Shown here piece by piece: positions 40,035-50,628 of a stretch of DNA of 64,000 nt. The stretch comes from Lentzea kentuckyensis (GTDB taxonomy: Bacteria > Actinomycetota > Actinomycetes > Mycobacteriales > Pseudonocardiaceae): contig NZ_MUYM01000002.1 in assembly GCF_002150765.1 (NCBI RefSeq), positions 105,887 to 169,886 of the forward strand, in the 5' to 3' direction. The translations under genes and the position numbers were made by a program. The notes under the pieces were generated by a model, which did no database searches, was not told where the DNA came from, and saw only the letters and a program-made list of their open reading frames with translations. The stretch's first letter is position 1. The number at the start of each line of letters is the position of its first letter.

Positions 40035-40151
40035 CGCGCCAGGCTATTGGAACGAGAGAGAGTACGTGCGATCAGAGATGACCAACAGATTGCCGTGACC
40101 TGGACAACTGCACGAGGCAGTTCAGCAATGCTCTCGTTAGGCTCCGGGCCC

Positions 40152-41794
<1,643 letters not shown>

Positions 41795-41798
<4 letters not shown>

Positions 41799-42028
41799 CC
41801 GCGCCGGACGAGAAGCCCCAGGAAAAGCCGCTGCTCCGGGTCGTCAAAGGCACGCCGGACGACTACCAGCTGGCGGCGCTGACCGCTGTCATCGCGGGGC
41901 TGGCTTCGGCCGCGCCTGTTGAGGACAAGCCTGTTGTCCGGTCGGAGTGGGCCAACCCGGCCCGCCGGGTCCGGCGCCCGCTGCAACACGGGCCGGGCGC
42001 CTGGCGCGCCTCGGGTTTCCCCTGCTAG
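41795..42028 (+). CDS. accE: Acyl-CoA carboxylase epsilon subunit
   Basis: This 77-residue protein has the family pattern [26 protein letters not shown] and a C-terminal W-A-N-P-A-R-R...[11 protein letters not shown]. Epsilon subunits stabilise and activate the AccA-AccD complex. It starts with GTG overlapping the accD5 stop. The length matches Streptomyces-type AccE rather than the longer mycobacterial AccE5. Confidence 0.92.
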
Positions 42029-42038
42029 GCAGGCTCGC

Positions 42039-42069
42039 GCAGGGGTACCCCCGAGCTGGGAACCCCTGC
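42039..42069. terminator. Hairpin between convergent accE and hypothetical gene
   Basis: GCAGGGGT (42039-42046) and ACCCCTGC (42062-42069) pair across 15 bases that contain a further GGGG/CCCC pairing option. It lies in the 75-bp gap between convergent genes. Confidence 0.5.
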
Positions 42070-42103
42070 ATCTCAACGTACTCACGGGGTCCGACAAGAT
42101 CGG

Positions 42104-42490
42104 TCAGCAGGACACCCGTCGGCTGCTGACGTTCAGGGCGACGGCGACCTCGCGACAGCGGGTTTCGCCGTCGACCTTGAGTTTCAGGGTCCAGAACTCG
42201 CTGCCGTAGGCGTCGGTCTTGCGCAGCACCTGGACGACGGCCGGGTTCAGCGGCAGGTTGTCGCGCACCGCCGGCACGACCTGGCTGAGCAGCGCGTTCT
42301 CCGCGCGATCGAGCCGGTCGGCGAACGGCCAGACCGGGACTCCGTAGCCGATCGGGTCGCTCGCGAGCACGCTTCCAACGGCCCACGATCCAATGAGCCC
42401 GCCGAGCACGACGAGCAGGGCCGCGATCCGTCTGCGCTTGCCTTCGCGATCGGAACCGCGTTCGGTGAGGACAAGCACCCAGCGCTTCAC
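42104..42490 (-). CDS. Hypothetical single-pass membrane protein
   Basis: This 128-residue protein has a Lys/Arg-rich N-terminus, one membrane helix (RIAALLVVLGGLIGSWAVGSVLA, about 21-43) and an outside domain of about 85 residues with two Cys (ETRCREV and the terminal SRRVSC). No family is recognised. It diverges from the MFS exporter gene, whose start is 35 bp away, so the two could share a promoter region. Confidence 0.6.
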   Translation of the reverse strand: MKRWVLVLTERGSDREGKRRRIAALLVVLGGLIGSWAVGSVLASDPIGYGVPVWPFADRLDRAENALLSQVVPAVRDNLPLNPAVVQVLRKTDAYGSEFWTLKLKVDGETRCREVAVALNVSSRRVSC

Positions 42491-42525
42491 TCGGTCGAGA
42501 GTGCCGACGAGAGAGGTGATCGCGC

Positions 42526-43971
42526 ATCAGTAGTACTACTCGAACCGAGCGTGCGGCCTGGCGGGCGATCGCCGCGCTCTGCGTCGGTTTTTTCATGATC
42601 CTGCTGGACACGACCATCGTGAACGTCGCGATGCCCTCGATGATCGAGGGGTTGCACGCGACGCTCAACGACATCATCTGGGTCAACAGCGCGTACCTGC
42701 TGACGTTCGCGGTGCCGTTGCTGCTGACCGGAAGGCTGGGCGACCGGTTCGGGCCGAAGCGCGTCTACCTCGCCGGCCTCACGATCTTCGTGCTGGCCTC
42801 GCTGACCTGCGGACTGGCCACCAGCGCCGAGCTGCTCATCACCGCCCGCGCCGTGCAGGGCCTGGGCGCCGCGGCCATGACGCCGCAGACGATGGCGTTC
42901 ATCACCCACCTGTTCCCGCCGCACCGGCGCGGTGCCGCGCTGGGCATGTGGGGGTCGGTCGCCGGGTTCGCGACGGTGTCCGGACCGCTGCTCGGCGGCG
43001 TGCTCGTCACCCAGCTCGGCTGGGAGTGGATCTTCTTCGTCAACATCCCGCTCGGCGTGCTCGCGTTGACGCTGGTGCTGCGCTGGGTTCCGGACTGGCG
43101 CCCCGGCCGGTCGCACCGGTTCGACGTGCTCGGCATCGTGCTGTGCTGCCTCGGGCTCGGGCTGGTCGTGTTCGGTGTGCAGAACGGTGAGCACTACGGA
43201 TGGGGCCGGGTCGCCGGTCCGATCACGATCGCCGAGATCATCGTCACGGGTGCGGTGCTGCTGGTCGTGTTCGTGCTGTGGCAGGCGGCCCGGCGCAATC
43301 CCGAGCCGCTGCTGCCGTTGCGGATCTTCGGCAATCGGAACTTCTCGCTCGGCAACGTCGCCAACATGATCATCGGTTTCTCCGTCACCGGGCTGTTCGT
43401 GCCGCTCGTGCTGTTCGTGCAGACCGTGCCGAAGCTGTCGGCGCTGGAGGCCGGCCTGTTCACGGCGCCGACCTCGCTGGCGTCCGGGGTGGTGGCGTTC
43501 TTCGCGGGACGGCTGTCGAACGGGCCCGGCGCGAAGTACCTGCCGATCACCGGCTTCACGCTGCTCGGGCTCGGCATGGGAGTGACGACGCTGCAGCTGG
43601 GCGGCGGGTCGCCGTGGGTGATGCTGCCCGCGCTGGTCGTGGTCGGCGGCGGGATGGGGATGGTGTACGCGCCGCTCACCAACATCGCCACGAAGACGCT
43701 CGATCCGGCGTTGATGGGCGCGGGCGCCGGCATCTACAACACCTCGCGGCAGTTCGGCAACGTGCTCGGCAGCGCGGGCACCGGTGCCGTGCTGCAGGTC
43801 GTCCTGGCGGCGACGAACGACTTCACCGCGGCCACCCGCGCCGCGTTGCTCGTGCTGGTCGTGTCGACGGTCGTCGGGGTGAGCGCGGCGGTGCTGATGA
43901 GGCGCGAAACGGGCGTGCGAGACTCCGCTGGTGCGTCTGATCCTGGCCTCCCAGTCACCCGCCCGTCTTAG
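42526..43971 (+). CDS. MFS drug exporter (DHA2/EmrB-like) with apparent ATC start
   Basis: This protein of about 481 residues has 14 membrane segments of the EmrB/QacA type: MILLDTTIVNVAMPSM (motif LDxTIVNVALP), LLTGRLGDRFGPKR (motif A) and GPLLGGVLV (motif C). The first ATG in frame (42595) lies inside the first membrane helix, which would be cut. Upstream the frame remains open to a stop at 42517 with no ATG/GTG/TTG. An ATC at 42526 sits 6 bp after AGAGGTGA and would give I/M-SSTTRTERAAWRAIAALCVGFF, a normal MFS N-terminus. So either a rare ATC start, a start-codon mutation or a sequence error is present. It overlaps maf by 41 bp. Confidence 0.85.
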   Translation: MSSTTRTERAAWRAIAALCVGFFMILLDTTIVNVAMPSMIEGLHATLNDIIWVNSAYLLTFAVPLLLTGRLGDRFGPKRVYLAGLTIFVLASLTCGLATSAELLITARAVQGLGAAAMTPQTMAFITHLFPPHRRGAALGMWGSVAGFATVSGPLLGGVLVTQLGWEWIFFVNIPLGVLALTLVLRWVPDWRPGRSHRFDVLGIVLCCLGLGLVVFGVQNGEHYGWGRVAGPITIAEIIVTGAVLLVVFVLWQAARRNPEPLLPLRIFGNRNFSLGNVANMIIGFSVTGLFVPLVLFVQTVPKLSALEAGLFTAPTSLASGVVAFFAGRLSNGPGAKYLPITGFTLLGLGMGVTTLQLGGGSPWVMLPALVVVGGGMGMVYAPLTNIATKTLDPALMGAGAGIYNTSRQFGNVLGSAGTGAVLQVVLAATNDFTAATRAALLVLVVSTVVGVSAAVLMRRETGVRDSAGASDPGLPVTRPS

Positions 43972-44530
43972 CGTCCTGCGGTCCGCGGGCGTCGAGCCCG
44001 TCGTCCGCGTCTCCGGCGTCGACGAGGACGCCCTCGTCGCGTCGCTGGAGAACCCGACCCCCGAGGAGACCGTCGTCGCGTTGTCCGCGGCGAAGGCCGA
44101 GGCGATCGAGCACGACGACGAGTGCGTCGTGATCGGCTGCGACTCGATGTTGCTGTTCGAGGGCGAGCTCGTGGGCAAGCCCGGCACGGCCGAGGTCGCG
44201 CGCGAACGGTGGCGGCGGGTCGCCGGCAAGAGCGGCGTGCTGATCACCGGCCACACCGTGCTGCTCGTCTCGGGCGGCAAGGTCGTCGACCGCGCGTCGG
44301 CCGCCGAGTCGACGGTCGTGCGGTTCGGCACGCCGTCGGACGAGGAGCTGGAGGCGTACATCGCGACCGGTGAGCCGCTTCACGTCGCGGGCGGCTTCAC
44401 GATCGACGGCCGCGGCGGCTGGTTCATCGACGGTATCGACGGCGACCACAGCTCCGTCATCGGCATCAGCCTGCCCATCACCCGGAGGCTGCTCGGCCAG
44501 GTGGGTGTTTCCGTGTCCACACTCTGGTAG
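43931..44530 (+). CDS. maf: Maf-family nucleoside triphosphate pyrophosphatase
   Basis: This 199-residue house-cleaning NTP pyrophosphatase hydrolyses non-canonical or pyrimidine NTPs to NMP and PPi. Landmarks are LILASQSPARLSVLRSAGV at the N-terminus (S-x-S/R-x-x-R), ALSAAKAEAI, VVIGCDSMLLFEGELVGKP near 67-85 and GGFTIDGRGGWFIDGIDGDHSSVIGISLP near 155-183. GTG 43931 overlaps the MFS gene by 41 bp. Its place after accD5/accE matches Rv3282. Confidence 0.94.
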   Translation: MRLILASQSPARLSVLRSAGVEPVVRVSGVDEDALVASLENPTPEETVVALSAAKAEAIEHDDECVVIGCDSMLLFEGELVGKPGTAEVARERWRRVAGKSGVLITGHTVLLVSGGKVVDRASAAESTVVRFGTPSDEELEAYIATGEPLHVAGGFTIDGRGGWFIDGIDGDHSSVIGISLPITRRLLGQVGVSVSTLW

Positions 44531-44564
44531 TCCTGGTCACACTTGGCCTGATCAGGGAAGACTG

Positions 44565-44586
44565 CCCTCAACGCCGGCGTTGGGGG
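44565..44586 (+). terminator. Palindromic hairpin after maf
   Basis: CAACGCC/GGCGTTG (44569-44582) is a perfect 14-bp palindrome, extended by CCC and GGG flanks with one T:G pair. It lies 35 bp after the maf stop. A terminator is likely; there is no T-run. Confidence 0.4.
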
Positions 44587-44709
44587 CTAGCGGTGAACGA
44601 GTACTTGACGCGTCGCAGGCACATAGACCTGGCACGCAGGACGAGCACGGGCTGTCGGAGCTAACGCTCCCAGCCCCTGTTCGCTCATCCCTGCCCAGGA
44701 GATGTTCCA

Positions 44710-45996
44710 GTGTCCTTCGTCCAGACCTACCGCAAGCCCAAGGTTTTCGGCCTGACCGTCCTCGGCGCGCTCGTTCTCGGCGCGCTGGCCGGCTGGCTCG
44801 GCAAGGGCACGTGGCTCGCGCCCGTGCTCGCCAAGATCGGTTCCACCTTCACGGCGCTGCTGCAGCTGACCGTGATCCCGCTGGTGTTCACCGCGATCGT
44901 CGTCGGCATCGCGTCGCTGCGGAACCTCGGCGGCGGCCGCACCGCCGCGCGCCTCGGCGGCAAGACGTTCCTGTGGTTCGCCATCACGTCGTTCATCGCG
45001 GTGCTGATCGGCCTCGCGGTCGGCGCGATCATCAAGCCCGGCCAGGGCGTGCAGATCGAGCCCGCCGCCGGCGCGGTCGACAAGCTCGCCAAGCGCGCGT
45101 CCGGTTCGTGGAACGCGTTGCTGGAGAACCTGGTGCCCACCAACATCTTCAGCGCCTTCACCGAGGGTGAGGTGCTGCAGGTGGTGTTCATCGCGGTGCT
45201 GGTCGGTTTCGCCGCCTACGCGCTCGGTGAGAAGGCCGCGCCGTTCACGAACCTGGTCCGCTCGTTCTTCGACATCGTGCAGAAGGTCGTCGGCTGGATC
45301 ATCCTGCTGGCGCCGATCGGCATCTTCGGCCTGATCGGCAACGCGGTCGCCTCGTACGGCAACTCGTTCGTGAAGCCGTTGTTCTCGTTGATCCTGGCCG
45401 TCTACATCGGCACGTTGCTGGTGCTGTTCGTCGTCTACCCGATCCTGCTGAAGTTCGTCGGCAGGACCTCGCCGGTCGAGTTCTTCCGCAAGGCGGCCAC
45501 CGCGATCCAGTTCGCGTTCGTGTCGCGGTCGTCCGGTGCCACGCTTCCGTTGTCCCGCAAGGCGGCCACGGACCTCGGCGTGCCGACCGAGTACGCGAAC
45601 TTCGCCGTGCCGCTGGGCACGACGACCAAGATGGACGGATGCGCCGCGGTCTACCCGGCCGTCGCGACGATCTTCATCGCGAACCTGTTCGGCATCCAGC
45701 TCTCGGTGTGGCAGTACGTCGGCATCGTGCTGGTGGCCGTGTTCGGCGCGCTCGCGACCGCCGGAACGACCGGCTGGTACACGATGCTCACCCTGACGCT
45801 GAGCGTGGTCGGCCTGCCGCCGCAGGTCATCGCGACCGGTGTGGCCGTGGTCTACGCGATCGACCCGATTCTCGACATGATCCGCACCGCGACCAACGTG
45901 GCCGGCCAGATCACCGTGCCGGTGCTGGTGGCGCGCAGTGAGAACCTGATCGAGGAGCCCGCCGCTCCGGCCGAGAAGGACCTCGTCGACGCCTAA
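44710..45996 (+). CDS. Dicarboxylate/amino acid:cation symporter (DAACS, DctA/GltP-like)
   Basis: This 428-residue transporter has the family topology of eight helices plus two hairpins. Landmarks are FTALLQLTVIPLVFTAIVVGIASL near 48-71, the hairpin-1 Ser-rich motif AFVSRSSGATLPLS near 263-276, VPLGTTTKMDGCAAVYPAVATIFIANLFG near 297-325 (the TTxNMDG-like motif, here TTKMDG) and DPILDMIRTATNVAGQ near 383-398. It imports dicarboxylates or acidic amino acids with Na+ or H+. GTG 44710 follows GGAG. The tail after residue 405 is acidic. It is a single gene with a 179-bp leader. Confidence 0.92.
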   Translation: MSFVQTYRKPKVFGLTVLGALVLGALAGWLGKGTWLAPVLAKIGSTFTALLQLTVIPLVFTAIVVGIASLRNLGGGRTAARLGGKTFLWFAITSFIAVLIGLAVGAIIKPGQGVQIEPAAGAVDKLAKRASGSWNALLENLVPTNIFSAFTEGEVLQVVFIAVLVGFAAYALGEKAAPFTNLVRSFFDIVQKVVGWIILLAPIGIFGLIGNAVASYGNSFVKPLFSLILAVYIGTLLVLFVVYPILLKFVGRTSPVEFFRKAATAIQFAFVSRSSGATLPLSRKAATDLGVPTEYANFAVPLGTTTKMDGCAAVYPAVATIFIANLFGIQLSVWQYVGIVLVAVFGALATAGTTGWYTMLTLTLSVVGLPPQVIATGVAVVYAIDPILDMIRTATNVAGQITVPVLVARSENLIEEPAAPAEKDLVDA

Positions 45997-46024
45997 GCAC
46001 CTGGCCGAAAGTGGTATCCGAACC

Positions 46025-46235
46025 CTCTGGCCTCGCTGGGTGCCCACAGTGTCCTGCAAGTACCACCAACTCTTGATCGAATCGCGTCAACTACACCCGA
46101 TCTCGTCGCCGCCTGTCGAGCCGCTGCGGTGTTCTCAGAGGGAAGCGACCCCTGTTGGGTGTAGAAACACGCCTGTTGATGTTGAGTTGGTGGTACTTGC
46201 AGACGCCATGAGAGCCCAGGGCAGAGCGCCAGACG
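46025..46235. repeat. Inverted-repeat element (possible MITE) with 19-bp perfect arms
   Basis: CTGCAAGTACCACCAACTC (46054-46072) and GAGTTGGTGGTACTTGCAG (46184-46202) are perfect inverted arms around 111 bp. Inner CTACACCC (46091-46098) and GGGTGTAG (46157-46164) arms nest inside, and weaker pairing extends outward to about 46025 and 46235. A compact version of the same arms occurs at 63778-63827. There is no coding capacity. Together these suggest a non-autonomous mobile or REP-type element. It fills most of the 288-bp gap between the symporter and a hypothetical gene. Confidence 0.6.
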
Positions 46236-46265
46236 AGTAACGGACACAACTTCCGGCAGCCTGCT

Positions 46266-46287
46266 TAGTGCGGTGGCCACCGCACTA
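46266..46287. terminator. Perfect 22-bp palindrome at the stop of the hypothetical gene
   Basis: TAGTGCGGTGG (46266-46276) is followed by its exact complement CCACCGCACTA (46277-46287), which overlaps the TAG stop of the minus-strand gene ending at 46285. It may be a terminator or a protein-binding site. Confidence 0.45.
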
Positions 46288-47031
46288 GCGGTCCTTGCAG
46301 GGACGTAGTTGCGACATCTTCGGCGCCGGGGTGGGCCAGCCGGGAAGCTGGTCCCGCCCCTGTTCCGCCGTCGTGCAGCCGATGTTCGGCCCCAGCACGG
46401 AGAACACCTGCAAAAACGCGTTGGCACACTGGCCGTCGCACGCGAACTGGGCGGCGACGATGTCCGCGGTGCCGTCCTCGTTGACGTCGTGCAGCCCGAG
46501 ATACCCGGCGTTGGCCAGGTAGGCGGTCTGCCCGCGGGACCACGTGCCGTCCTTGCGGATCAGCACCTCACCGAGCCACTCGCCGTTGTGCGCTCCCCGG
46601 ATCAGGCACACGCTGATCGTCGCGGTCGCGCACTCCAGCGACTTGTCGTTCACCACCGCACCGGACTCGGCGATGGTCATCTCGAAGATGAACGGGCCGG
46701 ACTCGCCGGTCACCCGGATCCGCCCGCCACCGGTGCCGCTGAGCAGTTCCACGAGGTCCTTGCCGACCGATTTGCCGAGGACGACCTGGCAAACGGTGGT
46801 CCCGCACCTCATTCCGGCGTCGTTGCCGGATTGACCTGAATCGGTGTTGTGGGGCCGCTGGAAATAGGCGAACACCACCCCTGCGACGACGACCACGGCG
46901 GCGACGACGGCGACCACCTGCACGGACCTGGCTCCACCCACATCGCAGATTGTGGCCGATGGCCTCACGATGGATGTGAAGTGAGGCGTCTCTCCCTCTC
47001 GGAGTTCGTCGATTTCCGTAGACTGCGGCAC
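46285..47031 (-). CDS. Hypothetical membrane-anchored protein
   Basis: This protein of up to 248 residues has one N-terminal membrane helix ([21 protein letters not shown]) and an outside domain with several Cys ([43 protein letters not shown]). The stretch [19 protein letters not shown] resembles an FG-GAP/calcium-binding repeat. No family is recognised. The start is uncertain: GTG 47031 gives the longest form, while GTG 46968 or 46941 place the helix nearer the N-terminus. It diverges from accA3. Confidence 0.6.
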   Translation of the reverse strand: MPQSTEIDELREGETPHFTSIVRPSATICDVGGARSVQVVAVVAAVVVVAGVVFAYFQRPHNTDSGQSGNDAGMRCGTTVCQVVLGKSVGKDLVELLSGTGGGRIRVTGESGPFIFEMTIAESGAVVNDKSLECATATISVCLIRGAHNGEWLGEVLIRKDGTWSRGQTAYLANAGYLGLHDVNEDGTADIVAAQFACDGQCANAFLQVFSVLGPNIGCTTAEQGRDQLPGWPTPAPKMSQLRPCKDR

Positions 47032-47074
47032 CAGCCAGAGCCGTAATTACCGGTCCAGCAGGAGGTACGACGCC

Positions 47075-48844
47075 GTGTCGCTGCGCAAGGTCCTCATCGC
47101 GAACCGCGGTGAGATCGCCGTCCGGGTCATCCGCGCCTGCCGTGACGCCGGTCTGACGAGCGTCGCCGTCTACGCCGATCCCGACCGGGACGCGCCGTTC
47201 GTCCGGCTCGCCGACGAGGCGTTCGCACTCGGCGGCAACACGCCCGGCGAGAGCTACCTGTCGTTCGAGAAGGTGCTGGCCGCCGCCGCGCAGTCCGGTG
47301 CCGACTCGGTGCACCCCGGCTACGGCTTCCTGTCCGAGAACGCGGACTTCGCGCAGGCCGTGATCGACGCGGGCCTGATCTGGATCGGCCCGACCCCGCA
47401 GGCCATCCGCGACCTCGGCGACAAGGTGACCGCGCGGCACATCGCGATGCGCGCGGGCGCGCCGCTGGTGCCCGGCACCAAGGACCCCGTCAACGGACCG
47501 GACGAGATCATCGCGTTCGCGCAGGAGCACGGGCTCCCGGTCGCGATCAAGGCCGCGTTCGGCGGCGGTGGGCGTGGCCTGAAGGTCGCGCGCACGATGG
47601 AGGAGATCCCCGAGCTGTTCGACTCCGCGGTCCGCGAGGCCGTCACGGCGTTCGGCCGCGGCGAGTGCTTCGTCGAGCGCTACCTGGACAAGCCGCGGCA
47701 CGTCGAGGCGCAGGTGCTCGCCGACACGCACGGCAACGTGATCGTCGTCGGCACCCGCGACTGCTCGTTGCAGCGCCGGCACCAGAAGCTGGTCGAGGAG
47801 GCGCCCGCGCCGTTCCTGACCGACGAGCAGCGCGCCACGATCCACAGCTCCGCCAAGGCGATCTGCCTGGAAGCCGGGTACCACGGCGCCGGCACGGTCG
47901 AGTACCTCGTCGGGCTCGACGGCTCGATCTCGTTCCTGGAGGTCAACACCCGGCTGCAGGTCGAACACCCGGTGTCGGAGGAGACGACCGGCATCGACCT
48001 GGTGCGCGAGCAGTTCCGCATCGCGGCCGGCGAGAAGCTCAAGCACACCGAGGACCCGACGCCGCGGGCGCACTCCATCGAGTTCCGGATCAACGGCGAG
48101 GACGCCGGTCGCGGCTTCCTGCCCGCGCCGGGCACCGTGACGTCGTTCGTCGCGCCGTCCGGTCCGGGTGTGCGCGTGGACGCCGGTGTCGAGAGCGGCT
48201 CGGTGATCGGCGGGCAGTTCGACTCGTTGCTGGCCAAGCTGATCGTCACCGGGGAGAACCGCGAGGAGGCGCTGGCCAGGGCCCGCCGCGCGCTGGACGA
48301 GATGGTCGTGGAGGGCATGGCGACCGTGCTGCCGTTCCACCGCGTGATCGTGCGCGACGCGGCGTTCACCGCCGAGAAGCCCGAAGGTTTCACCGTGCAC
48401 ACGCGGTGGATCGAGACGGAGTTCGACAACCAGATCGCGCCGTTCAGCGGCGGGGCGTCCGAGACCGAGGAGGAGACGCCGCGGCAGACCGTGGTCGTCG
48501 AGGTCGGCGGGCGTCGCCTGGAGGTGTCGCTGCCGGGTGATCTCGCGGTCGGTTCTGCTCGCCCGGCCGCTGCCGCCGCGAAGAAGCCGAAGTCGAAGCG
48601 GACGGGCGGTAGTTCGGCCGCGGTCTCCGGTGACGCGGTGGCGGCGCCGATGCAGGGCACGATCGTGAAGGTGGCCGTCGAGGACGGGCAGACCGTCGAG
48701 GCCGGCGACCTGATCGTGGTGCTGGAGGCCATGAAGATGGAGAACCCGGTGACGGCGCACAAGGCGGGCACCGTGACGGGTCTCGCGGCCGCGCCCGGCG
48801 ACCCGATCACCCAGGGCACCGTGATCTGCGAACTGAAGGACTGA
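47075..48844 (+). CDS. accA3: Acyl-CoA carboxylase alpha subunit (biotin carboxylase + BCCP, AccA3-like)
   Basis: This 589-residue bifunctional subunit has an N-terminal biotin carboxylase: [31 protein letters not shown], the ATP-grasp Gly-rich loop [11 protein letters not shown] near 165 and [23 protein letters not shown] near 288. A linker containing KPKSKRTGG follows, then the C-terminal BCCP domain with the biotin-accepting EAMKMENPV near residue 550. It supplies carboxybiotin to AccD5. GTG 47075 has the strong GGAGG site at 47060-47064. It is a substrate of the BirA at 39216. Confidence 0.96.
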   Translation: MSLRKVLIANRGEIAVRVIRACRDAGLTSVAVYADPDRDAPFVRLADEAFALGGNTPGESYLSFEKVLAAAAQSGADSVHPGYGFLSENADFAQAVIDAGLIWIGPTPQAIRDLGDKVTARHIAMRAGAPLVPGTKDPVNGPDEIIAFAQEHGLPVAIKAAFGGGGRGLKVARTMEEIPELFDSAVREAVTAFGRGECFVERYLDKPRHVEAQVLADTHGNVIVVGTRDCSLQRRHQKLVEEAPAPFLTDEQRATIHSSAKAICLEAGYHGAGTVEYLVGLDGSISFLEVNTRLQVEHPVSEETTGIDLVREQFRIAAGEKLKHTEDPTPRAHSIEFRINGEDAGRGFLPAPGTVTSFVAPSGPGVRVDAGVESGSVIGGQFDSLLAKLIVTGENREEALARARRALDEMVVEGMATVLPFHRVIVRDAAFTAEKPEGFTVHTRWIETEFDNQIAPFSGGASETEEETPRQTVVVEVGGRRLEVSLPGDLAVGSARPAAAAAKKPKSKRTGGSSAAVSGDAVAAPMQGTIVKVAVEDGQTVEAGDLIVVLEAMKMENPVTAHKAGTVTGLAAAPGDPITQGTVICELKD

Positions 48845-48903
48845 GCGCACCTGATCCTCGGCGCCTGATCCTCGAGCCGGGTCGCTCACCTACGATTGAG
48901 TTC

Positions 48904-49290
48904 GTGAGCGACCCGTCCAGGGACATCCGCATCGGCGACACCGAGCGGGAGCAGGCGTTGCAGGTGCTCGGCGAGCACATGAGCGCCGGCCGGATCGACG
49001 TCGAGGAGTACGGCGAGCGGTCCGCGAAGATCACCACCGCGAAGACCCGCGGCGAGCTGATGGCGTTGTTCCACGACCTGCCGGACCCGCGGCCGCAGTT
49101 CGCCGCGCCGATGGCGATGTTCCCGCAGCAGGCCAAGGCACCCGCGCGCACGTGGGAGGGCATGGTCGTGCCCGTGGTCGGGGTCGCCGTGGTGATCCTG
49201 TTCTTCGCGGTGATCAAGAACCCGCTGATCTTCCTGCTCATCCCCGCGGTGGCGATCGTGTGGGGCCAGTGGAACGGACGCCGACGCTGA
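48904..49290 (+). CDS. DUF1707 (SHOCT-like) membrane protein
   Basis: This 128-residue protein has an N-terminal DUF1707 domain (DIRIGDTEREQALQVLGEHMSAGRIDVEEYGERSAKITTAKTRGELMALFHDLP, about 6-60) and two short C-terminal hydrophobic segments (VVPVVGVAVVILFFAVI, LIFLLIPAVAIVWGQW). DUF1707 domains are common in actinobacteria and of unknown function. It starts with GTG. The next gene overlaps its 3' end by 22 bp. Confidence 0.88.
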   Translation: MSDPSRDIRIGDTEREQALQVLGEHMSAGRIDVEEYGERSAKITTAKTRGELMALFHDLPDPRPQFAAPMAMFPQQAKAPARTWEGMVVPVVGVAVVILFFAVIKNPLIFLLIPAVAIVWGQWNGRRR

Positions 49291-50045
49291 AACCGTTGCT
49301 GCTGCTGGATCTCGACGGTGTGCTGCGGTCGTTCCCGCCGATGCCGGCCGAGGTCGCCAGGGTCGCGTTCGAACCGAACCTGCTGCGCCGTGCCGTCACC
49401 GGTGAGATCTCCGACGAGCAGTGGCGGCAGGAGGTCGGCCCGGATTTCGCCGCCTCGCCCGGTGAGGTGATCACCGAGGCGCTGGCGTTGGTGCGGGTCG
49501 CCCGGCGACAGTGCTTCGTGGCGTTGCTGACGAACGCGACCACGCGGCTCGAAGCCGACCTGGCGCTGCTCGGCCTGGACGTGGAGTTCGACGCGATCTT
49601 CAACTCGTCGCGGCTCGGTCTCGCGAAGCCGGACCCCGCGATCTACCGGCGGGTCCTGGCCGAGCTCGGGTACACGACCGGCGTGTTCTGCGACGACACC
49701 GCGGAGAACGCGGCGGCCGCGCTCGAAGCGGGGCTCGACGGCGTGCACGTGCCGGACACGGCGGCGTTGCGCAGGGCGTTGGCCGTGCGCGAACTGATCC
49801 CGCCGACCGTGCTGCTGATCCTGCCGGACCGCGACGAGGCCCAGGAGCTGGCGGACGAACTGCTGGCGGACGGCTGGGGACCGTGCGCGGTGCACCGCGA
49901 CATGCTGGCGGGCGAGGACGACGCCGAGGACGTGGACTGGGTGATCGAGCTCACCACGGCCCCGGACGGCACCCCGGCGTCCGCACATCGCGACGAGCTC
50001 GACGAACTGGCCGAACGGCACGACGGGTTCACTGGAGACGGTTAG
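49269..50045 (+). CDS. HAD-superfamily hydrolase with C-terminal extension
   Basis: This 258-residue protein has a HAD phosphatase core: LLLLDLDGVLRSF (DxD nucleophile motif) near 10-22, LLTNATT (motif II) near 86, LAKPDPAIYRRVLAELG (motif III Lys) near 120 and VFCDDTAENAAAALEAGLDGVHV (motif IV) near 140. The last 80 residues (PPTVLLILPDRDEAQELADELLADGWGPCAVHRDML...) form an extra acidic alpha/beta domain, somewhat like RraB-type regulators (uncertain). GTG 49269 is preferred. It overlaps the DUF1707 gene. The substrate is unknown. Confidence 0.83.
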   Translation: MERTPTLKPLLLLDLDGVLRSFPPMPAEVARVAFEPNLLRRAVTGEISDEQWRQEVGPDFAASPGEVITEALALVRVARRQCFVALLTNATTRLEADLALLGLDVEFDAIFNSSRLGLAKPDPAIYRRVLAELGYTTGVFCDDTAENAAAALEAGLDGVHVPDTAALRRALAVRELIPPTVLLILPDRDEAQELADELLADGWGPCAVHRDMLAGEDDAEDVDWVIELTTAPDGTPASAHRDELDELAERHDGFTGDG

Positions 50046-50055
50046 CCTCTGGCCT

Positions 50056-50622
50056 GTGGACCCAGTCGAGATCAACGCGGGCGAGTACTACCTCCGCGCC
50101 TTCCGCCACGACGACCGCATCAGCGACGTCCAGGCGATCGTGGACGCGTTCGCGGACGAGGACACCGCTCGCTACCTGCCGCGGATGGCCATCGACGGCG
50201 CTCCGGCCGCGGAGAGCTTCCTGCAGTTCCTGGCCAACGGCTGGAAGTACGACTTCCGCTGGTCGTGGGCGGTGTGCGACGCCACCACGGCGGAGGTGCT
50301 GGCCGGCATCATCATCCGCGACATCGACGTCAAGGGCGGGCTGGGCGAGGTCATGTGCTGGACCCAGCCGAAGCACCGCGGCAAGGGCGTGCTGCCCACC
50401 GCGCTGGATTCCGTGCTGAGCTGGTTGTACGGCGCGATGGAACTGCACCGGATCACCTACCGGCACGCGGTGTCGAACAAAGCGTCGCAGCGCGTCGCGG
50501 AGAAGTGCGGCTTCACCCTGGAGGGTCGTCTTCGCGACGAGGCGATCACCGATGATCAGCGCGAAGACATGTTGCTGTGGTCGCGGCTGGCTACAGACCC
50601 GCGGCCAGAGCAGCTACGGTGA
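50056..50622 (+). CDS. GNAT-family N-acetyltransferase (RimJ/RimL-like)
   Basis: This 188-residue acetyltransferase shows LRAFRHDDRISDVQAIVDAFADEDTARYLPRM, the acetyl-CoA loop region GEVMCWTQPKHRGKGVLPTALDSVLSWLY near 97-125 (Q-x-x-R/G-x-G/A variant: HRGKGV) and ITYRHAVSNKASQRVAEKCGFTLEGRLRDEA near 135-165, typical of RimJ/RimL proteins. It starts with GTG 11 bp after the HAD gene. The acceptor is unknown (protein N-terminus or small amine). Confidence 0.9.
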   Translation: MDPVEINAGEYYLRAFRHDDRISDVQAIVDAFADEDTARYLPRMAIDGAPAAESFLQFLANGWKYDFRWSWAVCDATTAEVLAGIIIRDIDVKGGLGEVMCWTQPKHRGKGVLPTALDSVLSWLYGAMELHRITYRHAVSNKASQRVAEKCGFTLEGRLRDEAITDDQREDMLLWSRLATDPRPEQLR

Positions 50623-50628
50623 CCGGCC

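Noticed and set aside
44600..44640. Possible promoter TTGACG...TAGACC before the dicarboxylate symporter
   Set aside because: The spacing between the two hexamers is about 13 bp, too short for a standard promoter, so it is not listed.
44581..46059. Long minus-strand frame opposite the symporter gene
   Set aside because: Arg/Gln/Asp/His-rich low complexity without domains. The plus-strand symporter motifs are decisive.
48846..48876. Two tandem copies of a 14-bp unit containing CCTGATCCTCG after accA3
   Set aside because: Only two copies, no symmetry and no relation to a start or hairpin. It is too short to support a feature.
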